NCBI RefSeq assembly: GCF_025399895.1
Contig: NZ_JAODUA010000026.1
Location: 1 to 64,000 of the forward strand
DNA: 64,000 nt
Origin: Streptomyces sp. ASQP_92
Lineage (GTDB): Bacteria > Actinomycetota > Actinomycetes > Streptomycetales > Streptomycetaceae
Direction of reading: 5' to 3'
This document shows positions 7,438 through 16,571 of this stretch, one piece after another; the first letter of the stretch is position 1; each line of letters begins with the position of its first letter. The notes beneath the pieces are model-generated. The model was given only the letters and a program-made list of their open reading frames with translations, was not told the origin of the DNA and did not search any database. The position numbers and the translations under genes were made by a program.

Positions 7438-8334
7438 TCAGTGCGGCTGGAGGTCGCGGGACTGCTCCGGTGACGCCGTGCCCGAGGGCATCGCCGGATG
7501 CAGACCGAGCAGCACGATCCCCGTCACGATCGCCGCCAGCCCCGCCGCCTCCCAGGCCAGCGCGCCCGTGTCGGTACGCAGCCGGTCGCCCAGGAAGCCG
7601 ACCCCGCAGGCGATCCCGGCGAGCGGCTGGGCGGCCGTCAGGGCCGGCAGCGACATCCGCAGCGGCGCGGTCTCGAAGGCGCTCTGCACCAGGACGAGCC
7701 CGGTCACCCCGAGCGCGATCACCCCGTACAACTGCCAGCTCGTCAGCAGCTCCGACCAGCCACCGCCCGAGAGCCGCTGTCCGCTGATGCGGGTCAGCGC
7801 GTCCTGGAGGCCGTAGAGCAGACCCGCCGCGACGGCCAGCATGACGGGGGCCGCCACGCTGAGCCGATCGTGTTTGGCGAGGCCCGCCAGGAGCAGCGCG
7901 ATCCCGACCACCAGACCCACGATCAGCCAGTGGCGCAGCGCCCCCGCCTCCGAGACGCCGCCGTGCGGCTGGCCCGCGACGATGAAGGCGGTCACCCCGC
8001 CCGCGAGCAGGGCCAGCCCCGCCCAGCCCTGGCGGCCCAGCGGCTGGCGGGTCTGGAGCCGCGACAGCCACATGGCGAAGAACAGATTGGTCGCCACCAG
8101 CGGCTCGACCAGCGAGACCTCGCCGGAGCCGAGGGCGAGCGCGCTGAGCACCATCCCCGCCACCATCAGGCCTATCCCGGCCAGCCAGCGCGGCATGCGC
8201 ACCAGGTCGAGCAGCAGCCGGGGCGACAGGAAGTCGCTGATCGGGGCGTGCTGCGCCGCGTTCTGTTGCAGCACGAAGCCGGAGCCCAGACAACAGGCTG
8301 CGCTCACGGCGAGGACGAGGACCAGGACCGACAC
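7438..8334 (-). CDS. DMT (EamA-type) membrane transporter
   Basis: A 298-residue protein with about ten hydrophobic segments and the duplicated helix pattern of drug/metabolite transporters; QNAAQHAP and GSGEVSLVEPLVATNLFFA mark the first EamA repeat and QSAFETAPLRMSLPALTAAQPL the second. GTG 8334 is chosen because GAGG is 8 bp upstream. It probably exports a small metabolite, but nothing nearby indicates which. Confidence 0.82.
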   Translation of the reverse strand: MSVLVLVLAVSAACCLGSGFVLQQNAAQHAPISDFLSPRLLLDLVRMPRWLAGIGLMVAGMVLSALALGSGEVSLVEPLVATNLFFAMWLSRLQTRQPLGRQGWAGLALLAGGVTAFIVAGQPHGGVSEAGALRHWLIVGLVVGIALLLAGLAKHDRLSVAAPVMLAVAAGLLYGLQDALTRISGQRLSGGGWSELLTSWQLYGVIALGVTGLVLVQSAFETAPLRMSLPALTAAQPLAGIACGVGFLGDRLRTDTGALAWEAAGLAAIVTGIVLLGLHPAMPSGTASPEQSRDLQPH

Positions 8335-8500
8335 GACGTGCACCTCAAGTACGGCCGGGGGTAGCCGACTTGGCCGACGATAGCGCCCCTGGGGGGCGGC
8401 TGCCTCCCGGGCGCCCCGGTCCGGGCGGTTGACGCCGGGTGAGCGCCCACCCAAGATCTGACGCACGAGTAACGTGCCGGACGAGCGGAGTGACGGGCCC

Positions 8501-10156
8501 ATGGCGTACGACGCCGATGTGATCGTGATCGGGGCCGGCCTCGCGGGCCTGGCGGCCACGGCCGAGCTGGCGGACGCCGGCAAGAAGGTGATCCTGCTCG
8601 ACCAGGAGCCCGAGCAGTCGCTCGGCGGCCAGGCCCACTGGTCGTTCGGCGGGCTCTTCCTCGTGGACTCGCCCGAACAGCGCCGTATGCGGATCAAGGA
8701 CAGCCGGGCGCTCGCGCTCCAGGACTGGTACGGGACGGCCGGCTTCGACCGGGACGAGGACCGGTGGCCGCGCGAGTGGGCCGAGGCCTACGTCGACTTC
8801 GCCTCCGGCGAGAAGCGGGCGTGGCTGCACGCCCAGGGGGTCCGGTTCTTCCCGGTAGTGGGCTGGGCCGAGCGGGGCGGCTACGACGCCAACGGGCATG
8901 GCAACTCCGTTCCCCGCTTCCACATCACCTGGGGCACCGGGCCCGGCATAGTGGCGCCGTTCGAGCGGCGGGTGCGGGAGGCCGCCGCCCGGGGGCTCGT
9001 CCGGTTCAAGTTCCGCCATCGGGTGACCGGGCTCGGCCGCAGTGCCGGGGCCGTCGACACCGTGAGCGGCGAGATCCTCGAACCGTCCGGCGCCGAGCGC
9101 GGGACGGCGTCCACCCGGACCGTCACCGGATCCTTCGAGCTTACGGCGCAGGCCGTCATCGTGACCAGCGGCGGCATCGGGGGCAACCACGACCTCGTAC
9201 GGGCCCAGTGGCCCGATCGGCTCGGCACCCCGCCGGAGCAGATGCTCTGCGGAGTGCCCGCCCATGTCGACGGGCTCATGCTCGGCATCGCCGAGGCGGC
9301 CGGCGCCCACCACATCAACCGCGACCGGATGTGGCACTACACCGAGGGCATCCAGAACTGGAACCCGATCTGGGCCCGGCACGGCATCCGCATCCTGCCC
9401 GGCCCCTCCTCGCTCTGGCTGGACGCGCGCGGCAACCGGCTGCCCGTGCCGCTCTTCCCCGGCTTCGACACGCTCGGCACGCTCGACCACATCATGAAGA
9501 CCGGATACGGCCACACGTGGTTCGTGCTCGACCAGAAGATCATCGGCAAGGAGTTCGCCCTGTCGGGCTCCGAGCAGAACCCCGACCTGACGGGGAAGTC
9601 CGTGCGCGGGGTCATCGGGCGGGCCCGGGCCGATGTGCCCGGCCCGGTGCGGGCGTTCATGGACCACGGCGCCGACTTCGTCGTCGAGAAGGACCTCGCC
9701 GCCCTGGTGCGCGGCATGAACGCGCTCACCGGGGAGCCCCTCATCGACGAGGCCGCGCTGCGCCGCGAGATCGTGGCCCGGGACCGCGAGATCGCCAACC
9801 CGTTCACCAAGGACCTCCAGGTCACCGCCATCCGGGGAGCGCGCAATTACCTCGGCGACAAGCTCATCCGCACCGCGGCCCCGCACCGCATCCTCGACCC
9901 GAAGGCCGGTCCGCTGATCGCGGTCAAGCTGCACATCCTGACGCGCAAGTCGCTCGGCGGCCTGGAGACCGACCTGTCCTCGCGCGTGCTCACCGCGTCC
10001 GGCGAGCCCCTGCCTGGCGTGTACGCGGCGGGGGAGGCGGCCGGGTTCGGCGGTGGAGGCGTGCACGGCTACCGCTCACTCGAAGGCACCTTCCTCGGCG
10101 GCTGCCTCTTCTCGGGCCGGACCGCGGGCCGCGCGGCGGCGAAGGCCGTCTCCTAG
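8501..10156 (+). CDS. FAD-binding dehydrogenase (KstD/fumarate-reductase-like flavoprotein)
   Basis: A 551-residue flavoprotein. The N-terminal dinucleotide fold DVIVIGAGLAGLAATAELADAG and the C-terminal FAD motif GEAAGFGGGGVHGYRSLEG are intact. The layout and length fit the actinobacterial FAD-binding dehydrogenases related to 3-ketosteroid delta-1-dehydrogenase and fumarate reductase flavoprotein. It stands alone: the DMT gene is divergent and the ASCH gene convergent, so context does not give the substrate. ATG 8501 has GGAG 10 bp upstream. Confidence 0.82.
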   Translation: MAYDADVIVIGAGLAGLAATAELADAGKKVILLDQEPEQSLGGQAHWSFGGLFLVDSPEQRRMRIKDSRALALQDWYGTAGFDRDEDRWPREWAEAYVDFASGEKRAWLHAQGVRFFPVVGWAERGGYDANGHGNSVPRFHITWGTGPGIVAPFERRVREAAARGLVRFKFRHRVTGLGRSAGAVDTVSGEILEPSGAERGTASTRTVTGSFELTAQAVIVTSGGIGGNHDLVRAQWPDRLGTPPEQMLCGVPAHVDGLMLGIAEAAGAHHINRDRMWHYTEGIQNWNPIWARHGIRILPGPSSLWLDARGNRLPVPLFPGFDTLGTLDHIMKTGYGHTWFVLDQKIIGKEFALSGSEQNPDLTGKSVRGVIGRARADVPGPVRAFMDHGADFVVEKDLAALVRGMNALTGEPLIDEAALRREIVARDREIANPFTKDLQVTAIRGARNYLGDKLIRTAAPHRILDPKAGPLIAVKLHILTRKSLGGLETDLSSRVLTASGEPLPGVYAAGEAAGFGGGGVHGYRSLEGTFLGGCLFSGRTAGRAAAKAVS

Positions 10157-10194
10157 GCACCCGAGGGGGCCCGCGATCCGTGCCCCGCCACCGG

Positions 10195-10626
10195 TCAGTC
10201 GTGCGGCGGGGACTCCACCAGGCGGAACCGGGTGGCGACGACCGGGGTGTCGTCGGTGACCTCGAACGCGGGGTCACCGAGCGCCTCCACCATCTCGGGG
10301 CTGCTCCAGTACGCCTCGTGGTGGGCGCGCCAGCCGGCCACGCTCTCGTCGCCCTCCCCCTCGTCGATCGCGTGCTGAAGATCGACCTCGGACAGCGGCA
10401 GCACCCGTACCCCGGTCACCTCGATCACGGCGACCGGCGCGCCCGCCGAGTCGATGACGCGGCTGCGTTCCCCCACGCGCGGCAGCGGGTCGCCCGCGTG
10501 CTCGTAGTCGGCGAGCAGGCCGGTCGTCGAGGTCTTCGCCCCGCTGAGGACCGCCACGACGAGCCGGTCACGCAGCGGCCCCGGAAAGGCAAACGCGAAG
10601 TCGGGCAGCGGCTGTTGATCGTTCAT
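10195..10626 (-). CDS. ASCH-domain protein
   Basis: A 143-residue protein with the ASCH beta-barrel pattern: GAKTSTTGLL near residue 30, RVIDSAGAPVAVIEVT in the middle and HHEAYW towards the end. ASCH domains bind RNA or nucleosides; E. coli YqfB of this family is an amidohydrolase of N4-acetylcytidine. The conserved Lys and Thr of that active site may correspond to AKTST here. It is monocistronic; exact role unknown. Confidence 0.8.
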   Translation of the reverse strand: MNDQQPLPDFAFAFPGPLRDRLVVAVLSGAKTSTTGLLADYEHAGDPLPRVGERSRVIDSAGAPVAVIEVTGVRVLPLSEVDLQHAIDEGEGDESVAGWRAHHEAYWSSPEMVEALGDPAFEVTDDTPVVATRFRLVESPPHD

Positions 10627-10845
10627 GCCGCCAGCCTACGGTGCCCGCCTGAGCCCCAACACCTGTGCGTGGGGCCCCGGTTCACCGGGCGGACAAGAGG
10701 CGAACGGCCTTGACGTGCGGCGGCGGCCACCGCTTTGCTGGCGGGGCCATCGCGCCCGCGTTCAGGGAACGCCGCCCACGCCCCGGCGACCCCCCGACGC
10801 CCAGGGGCGGTCCGCTCCGGACAGCACCGAAAGGGCACACCCCGC

Positions 10846-12375
10846 ATGTCGAGCCGGACCAGCGAGACCGAGACCAGCACGGACCACGGACCGGACCGGG
10901 CGCTGCGCCCCGGCCGACTCGGCACCCCCGGGCTGCTGTTCTCGGTCCTCCCGGCGAGCGCGCCCCTGATGGTGATGGCCGCCGTGATGCCCGCCGCGTT
11001 CGCCACGGTGGGCATCGTCGGGCAGCCACTGATCTTCCTCGTGCTCGGCGCGGTGTCCGCTTTGTTCGCGGTGGGCTATGCCGAGCTGAGCCGCCGGGTG
11101 CACCACGCGGGCGCGTTCTACGCCCATATCGCGCGCGGCCTCGGCCCGACCGCCGGCGCCGCGGCCTCCCATGTGGCGCTCGCGGCCTACACCGCGCTCC
11201 AGGCGGGCCTCGGCGGCCTGGTCGGCTTCGAGGTCTCCGACCTGCTCGACCACCGCTTCGGCGTCACCATCGACTGGTGGGTGCCCGCGCTGCTCGCGGT
11301 GGCACTGGCCGGCGGGATCGCCCGGCTGCGGGTCGACCTCAACGCCAAGGTGCTCGGGGCGCTCCTGCTCGTCGAGGTCGCCCTCGTCCTCGTCTTCGAC
11401 GGCGCGGCGCTGGCCCAGCCGGCCGCCGAGCGGCTCTCGCCGCACGCCTTCAACCCGCACACACTGGCCCGGGGCGGCGTCGGCACCGCCCTGTGCCTGT
11501 GCGCCGCCGCGTTCACCGGCTTCGCGCAGGCACCGGCGTACGCGGAGGAGACCAGGCGCCCCCAGGTCACCGTCCGACGCGTCCTGTTCCTCGCCGTCGG
11601 CTGTGTGACGGTCCTGCTGGTGCTCGGCTCCTGGGCGCTGACCCTCGCGGCAGGCCCGCAGGACGTCGTGGACTCGGCTCAGAAGCAGGGCCCCGGGCTG
11701 CTGTTCGCCCTCGCCGGGAACACCCTGGGCGCCACCTTCACCGATGTGCTCCACATCCTGTACGTGACCGGCGTCTTCGCGGCGCTGCTCGCCTTCCACA
11801 ACGTGGCCGCCCGGTACGCCTTCGCGATGGGGCGCGAGGGCCTGCTGCCCGCCGGCTTCGGCCGCACCCGCGCGGCCGGCGGGGCCCCGCTCGCCGGCTC
11901 GCTGCTCCAGACCGCGCTCTCGGTGGCCCTCGTCGCGGCCTTCGCGCTCACCGACCACGGGCCGCCCGGCGACCCGACCGCCCCGGTCACCCGTCTGTGC
12001 GCCTGGACGGGCGCCTTCGGTGCGCTCGGCGTGGTGCTGCTGATGGCCGCCGCCTGCCTCTCCGTGATCGTCTACTTCCTGCGCCGTGGTGAGGCCGCGG
12101 ACCAGCGGTGGCGGCTGCTCGCCGCGGGCCTCGCGGGTTTCGCCCTGCTCGGCATCGCCGCGTACACCGTCAGACGCCTTCCCGTGCTCATCGGCGCGGG
12201 CCCGCACAGTGTTGCCGGCCGGGTGCTGCCCGGGCTGCTCGTCCTCGTGCTGCTGGGGGGCCTGGTCCACGGGTTGGTGCTGCGGGCGCGCAGGCCCGAG
12301 GCGCACGCCGGGATCGGCCGGGGCAATGAGGCCCGCCGCCCGGGGCCGGCGCCGAGCGGGTCACGGGATTTCTGA
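10846..12375 (+). CDS. APC-superfamily amino-acid permease
   Basis: A 509-residue membrane protein with about twelve to fourteen hydrophobic helices. The segment PGLLFSVLPASAPLMVMAAV is the first helix pair and FTGFAQAPAYAEETRRPQ matches the conserved E(E)xxxPxR loop of APC permeases after helix 6. The N terminus is hydrophilic. It is followed after 63 bp by the molybdopterin oxidoreductase gene on the same strand. Substrate not predictable. Confidence 0.83.
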   Translation: MSSRTSETETSTDHGPDRALRPGRLGTPGLLFSVLPASAPLMVMAAVMPAAFATVGIVGQPLIFLVLGAVSALFAVGYAELSRRVHHAGAFYAHIARGLGPTAGAAASHVALAAYTALQAGLGGLVGFEVSDLLDHRFGVTIDWWVPALLAVALAGGIARLRVDLNAKVLGALLLVEVALVLVFDGAALAQPAAERLSPHAFNPHTLARGGVGTALCLCAAAFTGFAQAPAYAEETRRPQVTVRRVLFLAVGCVTVLLVLGSWALTLAAGPQDVVDSAQKQGPGLLFALAGNTLGATFTDVLHILYVTGVFAALLAFHNVAARYAFAMGREGLLPAGFGRTRAAGGAPLAGSLLQTALSVALVAAFALTDHGPPGDPTAPVTRLCAWTGAFGALGVVLLMAAACLSVIVYFLRRGEAADQRWRLLAAGLAGFALLGIAAYTVRRLPVLIGAGPHSVAGRVLPGLLVLVLLGGLVHGLVLRARRPEAHAGIGRGNEARRPGPAPSGSRDF

Positions 12376-12438
12376 CGGAACGGTGACGTACGGCCGCGGC
12401 CCCTGGCAGGACCGGCCCCCGGGTGTTCGAATCGACGC

Positions 12439-13170
12439 GTGACACCAGAACCAGCACCGCCGCCCCCGCGCGGCACACCCGTGGGCCGCCGGCTCGTACT
12501 CGGCATGCTCGGCCTCGGCGTGGCGGGGGTCGCCTCGGCGCGCTATGTGCAGAGCGGCCTCGAATCCTTCCTCGGCGCCGCCGCCGACAAGGACCCCACG
12601 GGCCTCACCAATCTGCTGCCCAACGGCGGCGGCTTCCGCTACTACTCGGTCGCCTCCTCGGTGCCGGACAAGAGCGCCGCCGACTACCGGCTCACCGTCG
12701 ACGGCCTGGTCACCAAGCCGGCCACGTACACCCTGGACGCGCTGCGCGCGCTGCCGCGGACACGGCTGGTGCGCGATGTGCAGTGCGTGACCGGATGGCG
12801 CGTGCCGGCCACCCCCTTCGCGGGGGTCCGGCTCTCCCGTCTGCTGGACGCGGCGGGCGTGCGCCCGGGCGCCGGCGCGGTCCGCTTCACCTGCTTCGAC
12901 GGGGCGTACAGCGAGAGCCTCACCCTCGAACAGGCGCGCCGCGACGATGTGTTGATCGCGCTGAGCATGCAGGACAAGCCGGTCAGCCACGCGCACGGCG
13001 GACCGGTCCGGCTCTATGTGGCGCCCATGTACTTCTACAAGTCGGCGAAATGGCTGTCCGGGATCACCGTGACACACAAGGTCGAGCGGGGATTCTGGGA
13101 GGAGCGAGGCTATGACACCGACGCCTGGGTCGGCCGGTCCAATGGACGCGAGGACACCCCCACCACCTGA
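12439..13170 (+). CDS. Molybdopterin-dependent oxidoreductase, sulfite-oxidase fold
   Basis: A 243-residue protein with a twin-arginine or membrane-anchor N terminus (VGRRLVLGMLGLGVAGVA, residues about 15-32) and a single sulfite-oxidase-type Mo-cofactor domain. The likely Mo-ligand cysteine is in VRDVQCVTGW. No dimerisation domain follows, as in MsrP/YedY-type enzymes. The overlapping downstream gene encodes a haem-b membrane protein that would pass electrons, so the pair resembles MsrPQ or a related periplasmic reductase/oxidase. GTG 12439 is the only start that retains the RR motif close to the N terminus. The substrate is unknown. Confidence 0.8.
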   Translation: MTPEPAPPPPRGTPVGRRLVLGMLGLGVAGVASARYVQSGLESFLGAAADKDPTGLTNLLPNGGGFRYYSVASSVPDKSAADYRLTVDGLVTKPATYTLDALRALPRTRLVRDVQCVTGWRVPATPFAGVRLSRLLDAAGVRPGAGAVRFTCFDGAYSESLTLEQARRDDVLIALSMQDKPVSHAHGGPVRLYVAPMYFYKSAKWLSGITVTHKVERGFWEERGYDTDAWVGRSNGREDTPTT

Positions 13171-13777
13171 ACTCCCGCGCACCGTACGGAGGTTCACGCC
13201 GGGCCAGCGCTGGGTGCACCGGGCCACGGCCTGGCTGATGGGTGCCTGTGTGGTCACCGCGGCGATCCTCTACGTCCCCCAGTTCGCCGAGGCGGTCGGC
13301 CGGCGCGAGCTGGTGGTGCGGGTGCACGAGATCTGCGGGACGCTGCTGCCCGTGCCGGTCCTGCTCGGCCTGGCCTCACGGGCCTTCCGCGCGGACCTGG
13401 GCCGCCTCAACCGCTTCCACCCCTACGACCGCACCTGGCTGCGCACCGCGCTGCGCAGGGAGCGGGAGCCGCGGCCGGCGGGGAAGTTCAACGCCGGGCA
13501 GAAGGTGTACGCGGGCTGGATCGCGGGGGCCGCCCTGGTGATGCTGGGCACGGGCCTGCTCATGTGGTTCACCCATCTCGCGCCCATCGAGGTGCGGATC
13601 GGGTCCACGTTCGTGCACGACTGGCTGTCGCTGGCCGTCGGTATCGTCGTCGCCGGGCATGTGTGGATGGCGATCGGCGACCCGGAGGCACGCCGTGGCA
13701 TGCGCACCGGGTCGGTCGAGCGGTCCTGGGCGAAACGCGAACACCCGTTGTGGGAGCGGGAGTTGGACAAGGAGTGA
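13112..13777 (+). CDS. Cytochrome b561-like membrane subunit of the Mo-oxidoreductase
   Basis: A 221-residue protein with four hydrophobic helices and well-placed histidines (RWVHRATAW, VRVHEICG, WFTHLAP, FVHDWLS, AGHVWMA), as in di-haem cytochrome b domains. ATG 13112 follows a strong GGGAGGAG, which makes it overlap the oxidoreductase gene by 59 bp; a second ATG at 13142 would cut the overlap to 29 bp but has no good ribosome binding site. The long overlap implies co-translation and a stable two-protein unit at the membrane. Confidence 0.78.
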   Translation: MTPTPGSAGPMDARTPPPPELPRTVRRFTPGQRWVHRATAWLMGACVVTAAILYVPQFAEAVGRRELVVRVHEICGTLLPVPVLLGLASRAFRADLGRLNRFHPYDRTWLRTALRREREPRPAGKFNAGQKVYAGWIAGAALVMLGTGLLMWFTHLAPIEVRIGSTFVHDWLSLAVGIVVAGHVWMAIGDPEARRGMRTGSVERSWAKREHPLWERELDKE

Positions 13778-13802
13778 CAGGGACGGGCGAGGCGTGGCAG
13801 GG

Positions 13803-15209
13803 CTAGACGAGGAGTGAGAGGAGCAGCACGAAGCCGAGCGCCACCACCGAGATGATCGTCTCCATCACCGACCAGGTCTTGACCGTCTGGCCGACGTCCA
13901 TCCCGAAGTACTCCTTCACCAGCCAGAACCCGGCGTCGTTCACATGGCTGAAGAACAGCGAACCGGCGCCCACGGCGAGCACCAGCAGGGCCGCGTGCGC
14001 GGTCGACATGTCGGCCGCCAGCGGTGCCACCAGGCCCGCCGCGGAGATCGTCGCCACCGTCGCGGATCCCGTCGCCAGCCGGATCGCCACCGCGATCAGC
14101 CAGGCCAGGAGCAGCGAGGGGATCGCCCAGTCCTTGGAGAGGTCAAGGATCATCCGGCCGACGCCCACGTCGATGAGGGTCTGCTTGAAGCCGCCGCCCG
14201 CGCCCACGATCAGCAGGATGCCCGCGATCGGGGCGAGGGACTTCTCGACGGTGGTCGAGAGCCGCTCCTTGGTGAAACCGGCCGCCCGGCCCAGCGTGAA
14301 CAGGGCGACCAGGACGGCCGCGAGCAGGGCGATGAGCGGCGAGCCGACGACGTCGGTGACCTGCTGGAGGTGGCTCTTCGGGTCGTCGACCACGATGTCG
14401 ACCAGTGCCTTGGCCAGCATCAGGACGACGGGAAGCAGCACCGTGGCGAGGGTCGCGCCGAAGCTCGGCCGCTTCTGGAGGTCCTCCGAGGGGCGGGTGG
14501 GGACCATCTTGTCCGGGGCCGGGATGTCGACCCAGCGGGCCGCGTACCGGGAGAACAGCGGGCCCGCGATGATCACCGTCGGGACGGCCACGACGACACC
14601 GAGCGCGAGGGTCACCCCGAGGTTGGCGCCGATCGCGTCGATGGCGACGAGCGGCCCCGGGTGCGGCGGGATCAGGCCGTGCATGACGGACAGGCCCGCC
14701 AGCGCGGGGATGCCGATCCGCATGAGCGAGAAGTTGCCGCGCTTGGCGACGAGCAGCACCACGGGGATCAGCAGCACGATGCCGACCTCGAAGAAGAGCG
14801 GGAGCCCGATGATCGAGGCGATGGCCACCATCGCCCAGGGCATCGCCCGCCCGCCGGACTTGCCGGCCTTGGCCAGGATGGTGTCGACGATCTGGTCGGC
14901 GCCGCCGGAGTCGGCGAGCAGCTTGCCGAGGATCGCGCCGAGCGCGATCAGGACGCCCACTCCGGCGACCGTGCTGCCGAGCCCGGCGGTGAAGCTGGTG
15001 ATGGTCTTGTCGAGCGGGGCGCCCGCGAAGGCGCCGAGCGCGAGCGAGCCGATGGTCAGGGCCAGGAAGGCGTGCAGCTTGAACCGGGTGATGAGCAGGA
15101 CGATGACGGCGATGCCCGCGAGTACGGCGATGCCCAGCTGGGCGTTGCCGGCCGAGGTGATCGGCTGCGTGGCGTCCGCTGCCAGGAACTCGACGCTGAG
15201 TCTGGTCAC
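13803..15209 (-). CDS. gntP: Gluconate permease (GntP family)
   Basis: A 468-residue GntP-family transporter with about twelve to fourteen helices; the conserved stretch GLSVMHGLIPPHPGPLVA and the later LATGSATVATI are visible. It imports D-gluconate or a close aldonate by proton symport. GTG 15209 has AAGGAA 8 bp upstream. It lies 12 bp after gntK and should be co-transcribed with it. Confidence 0.9.
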   Translation of the reverse strand: MTRLSVEFLAADATQPITSAGNAQLGIAVLAGIAVIVLLITRFKLHAFLALTIGSLALGAFAGAPLDKTITSFTAGLGSTVAGVGVLIALGAILGKLLADSGGADQIVDTILAKAGKSGGRAMPWAMVAIASIIGLPLFFEVGIVLLIPVVLLVAKRGNFSLMRIGIPALAGLSVMHGLIPPHPGPLVAIDAIGANLGVTLALGVVVAVPTVIIAGPLFSRYAARWVDIPAPDKMVPTRPSEDLQKRPSFGATLATVLLPVVLMLAKALVDIVVDDPKSHLQQVTDVVGSPLIALLAAVLVALFTLGRAAGFTKERLSTTVEKSLAPIAGILLIVGAGGGFKQTLIDVGVGRMILDLSKDWAIPSLLLAWLIAVAIRLATGSATVATISAAGLVAPLAADMSTAHAALLVLAVGAGSLFFSHVNDAGFWLVKEYFGMDVGQTVKTWSVMETIISVVALGFVLLLSLLV

Positions 15210-15221
15210 GGTGGGGATTCC

Positions 15222-15731
15222 TTAGCTGGTGAGCGGTCGCAGGGCGGCGGCGGCCCGCTCCGCGATGTCCTCGGGGGTGCCGGACACGTCGACGGCGACG
15301 CCCGCCTCGTCGGGGCCGAGCGGCTGGAGGGTGGCGAACTGCGAGTCGAGCAGCGCGGTCGGCATGAAGTGGCCCTTGCGCTCGGCCATCCGCTGCTCGA
15401 TGAGCGCGCGCTCGCCCGTCAGATGCAGGAAGACGATCCCGGGGGCGGCGGCCCGCAGCCGGTCGCGGTAGCTCCGCTTGAGCGCGGAGCTGCTGACGAC
15501 TCCGCCGAGGCCCGCCCGGTCGTGCGCCCAGGCGCCGATCGCGTCGAGCCAGGGCCACCGGTCGTCGTCGTCCAGCGGGACGCCCGCGGACATCTTCGCG
15601 ACGTTGGCCGCGGGGTGGAAGTCGTCGCCCTCGGCATAGGGAACGCCGAGGCGCTCGGCGACCAGCGGCCCGATGGTGGTCTTGCCGGTCCCGGCGACAC
15701 CCATCACGACGATGGTCAGGGGGGAGTTCAT
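15222..15731 (-). CDS. gntK: Gluconokinase
   Basis: A 169-residue thermoresistant-type gluconokinase that makes 6-phosphogluconate from gluconate and ATP. The Walker A loop is GVAGTGKTT (residues about 10-18) and the substrate-binding segment EGDDFHPAANVAKMSAGVPLDD is typical, as is LKRSYRD. ATG 15731 is chosen over upstream in-frame ATGs because they lie in the promoter/operator region. It is the first gene of a gntK-gntP operon divergent from gntR. Confidence 0.93.
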   Translation of the reverse strand: MNSPLTIVVMGVAGTGKTTIGPLVAERLGVPYAEGDDFHPAANVAKMSAGVPLDDDDRWPWLDAIGAWAHDRAGLGGVVSSSALKRSYRDRLRAAAPGIVFLHLTGERALIEQRMAERKGHFMPTALLDSQFATLQPLGPDEAGVAVDVSGTPEDIAERAAAALRPLTS

Positions 15732-15821
15732 GCGGGTGGTGCCTCGCTGTCCTCTTCGACATCGATGTCCGTCGCGCACACTCAAACCCATTAGGTACGA
15801 CATATTCAAGAGCTCGTGATG

Positions 15822-15838
15822 TAAAAGTCATACTTTTA
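15822..15838. promoter_or_regulatory. Palindromic operator between gntK and gntR
   Basis: TAAAAGT-CAT-ACTTTTA is a perfect inverted repeat with 7-bp arms and a 3-bp spacer, AT-rich in an otherwise GC-rich region. It sits 91 bp upstream of gntK and 32 bp upstream of gntR, where it would cover the -35 region of the gntR promoter. The divergent GntR-family regulator is the natural ligand. Confidence 0.75.
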
Positions 15839-15857
15839 TGCGTCCGACGGTGACCCG

Positions 15858-15863
15858 TAGGCT
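15858..15863 (+). promoter_or_regulatory. Probable -10 box for a leaderless gntR transcript
   Basis: TAGGCT lies six bases before the gntR ATG at 15870 and there is no Shine-Dalgarno sequence between them. This is the expected layout of a leaderless mRNA beginning at or next to the start codon. The palindrome at 15822-15838 is just upstream, so binding there would block the promoter. Confidence 0.5.
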
Positions 15864-15869
15864 TGGCCC

Positions 15870-16571
15870 ATGACGACTCAGGCGCGGGGGCTCCACACGC
15901 ATGTGCTCACCAGCCTGGGTCTCGCGATCACCGCGGGCGAGTACCCGCCCGGCAGCGTGCTGCGCACCGACGAGCTGGCCCAGCGCTTCGACGTCTCGCG
16001 CACCGTGGTCCGCGAAGTGGTCCGGGTCCTCGAATCCATGCATCTGGTCGAGTCCCGGCGCCGGGTCGGGGTGACCGTCCGCCCGGCCGAACAGTGGAAC
16101 GTCTACGACCCCCAGGTCATCCGGTGGCGCCTCGCGGGCGCCGACCGGCCGCGCCAGCTCCGCTCGCTGACCGTGCTGCGCTCCGCGGTCGAGCCGGTCG
16201 CCGCAGGGCTCGCGGCCCGGCGGGCCACCCCCGCCCAGTGCGCCGACCTCACCGAGCAGGCCCTCGGCATGGTCGCCACCTCACGCGGGCGCCAGCTGGA
16301 GGCGTACCTGGTGCATGACGTCGCGTTCCACCGGATCGTGCTCAACGCCTCCGGCAACGAGATGTTCGCCCGGCTCGGGGACGTGGTCGCCGAGGTCCTC
16401 GCCGGGCGCACCCACCACCAGGTGATGTTCCCCGACCCCGACCCGGCCGCCGTCACTTTGCACGTGCGGGTGGCCGAGGCGGTCCGCGAACGCGACGCGG
16501 AGAAGGCCGAGCGGCTGACCCGCGAGATCGCGGTCGGCGCCCTCCAGGAGCTGGACGTCCTCGCACCCTAG
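15870..16571 (+). CDS. gntR: GntR-family (FadR/FCD) regulator of gluconate genes
   Basis: A 233-residue regulator with an N-terminal winged helix (ITAGEYPPGSVLRTDELAQRF and DVSRTVVREVVRVLESMHLV, about residues 20-62) and a C-terminal helical FCD domain (HDVAFHRIVLNASGN carries the conserved D/H ligands). It is divergent from gntK and very probably represses gntKP through the palindrome between them, with gluconate or 6-phosphogluconate as inducer. The start has no ribosome binding site and may be leaderless. Confidence 0.88.
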   Translation: MTTQARGLHTHVLTSLGLAITAGEYPPGSVLRTDELAQRFDVSRTVVREVVRVLESMHLVESRRRVGVTVRPAEQWNVYDPQVIRWRLAGADRPRQLRSLTVLRSAVEPVAAGLAARRATPAQCADLTEQALGMVATSRGRQLEAYLVHDVAFHRIVLNASGNEMFARLGDVVAEVLAGRTHHQVMFPDPDPAAVTLHVRVAEAVRERDAEKAERLTREIAVGALQELDVLAP

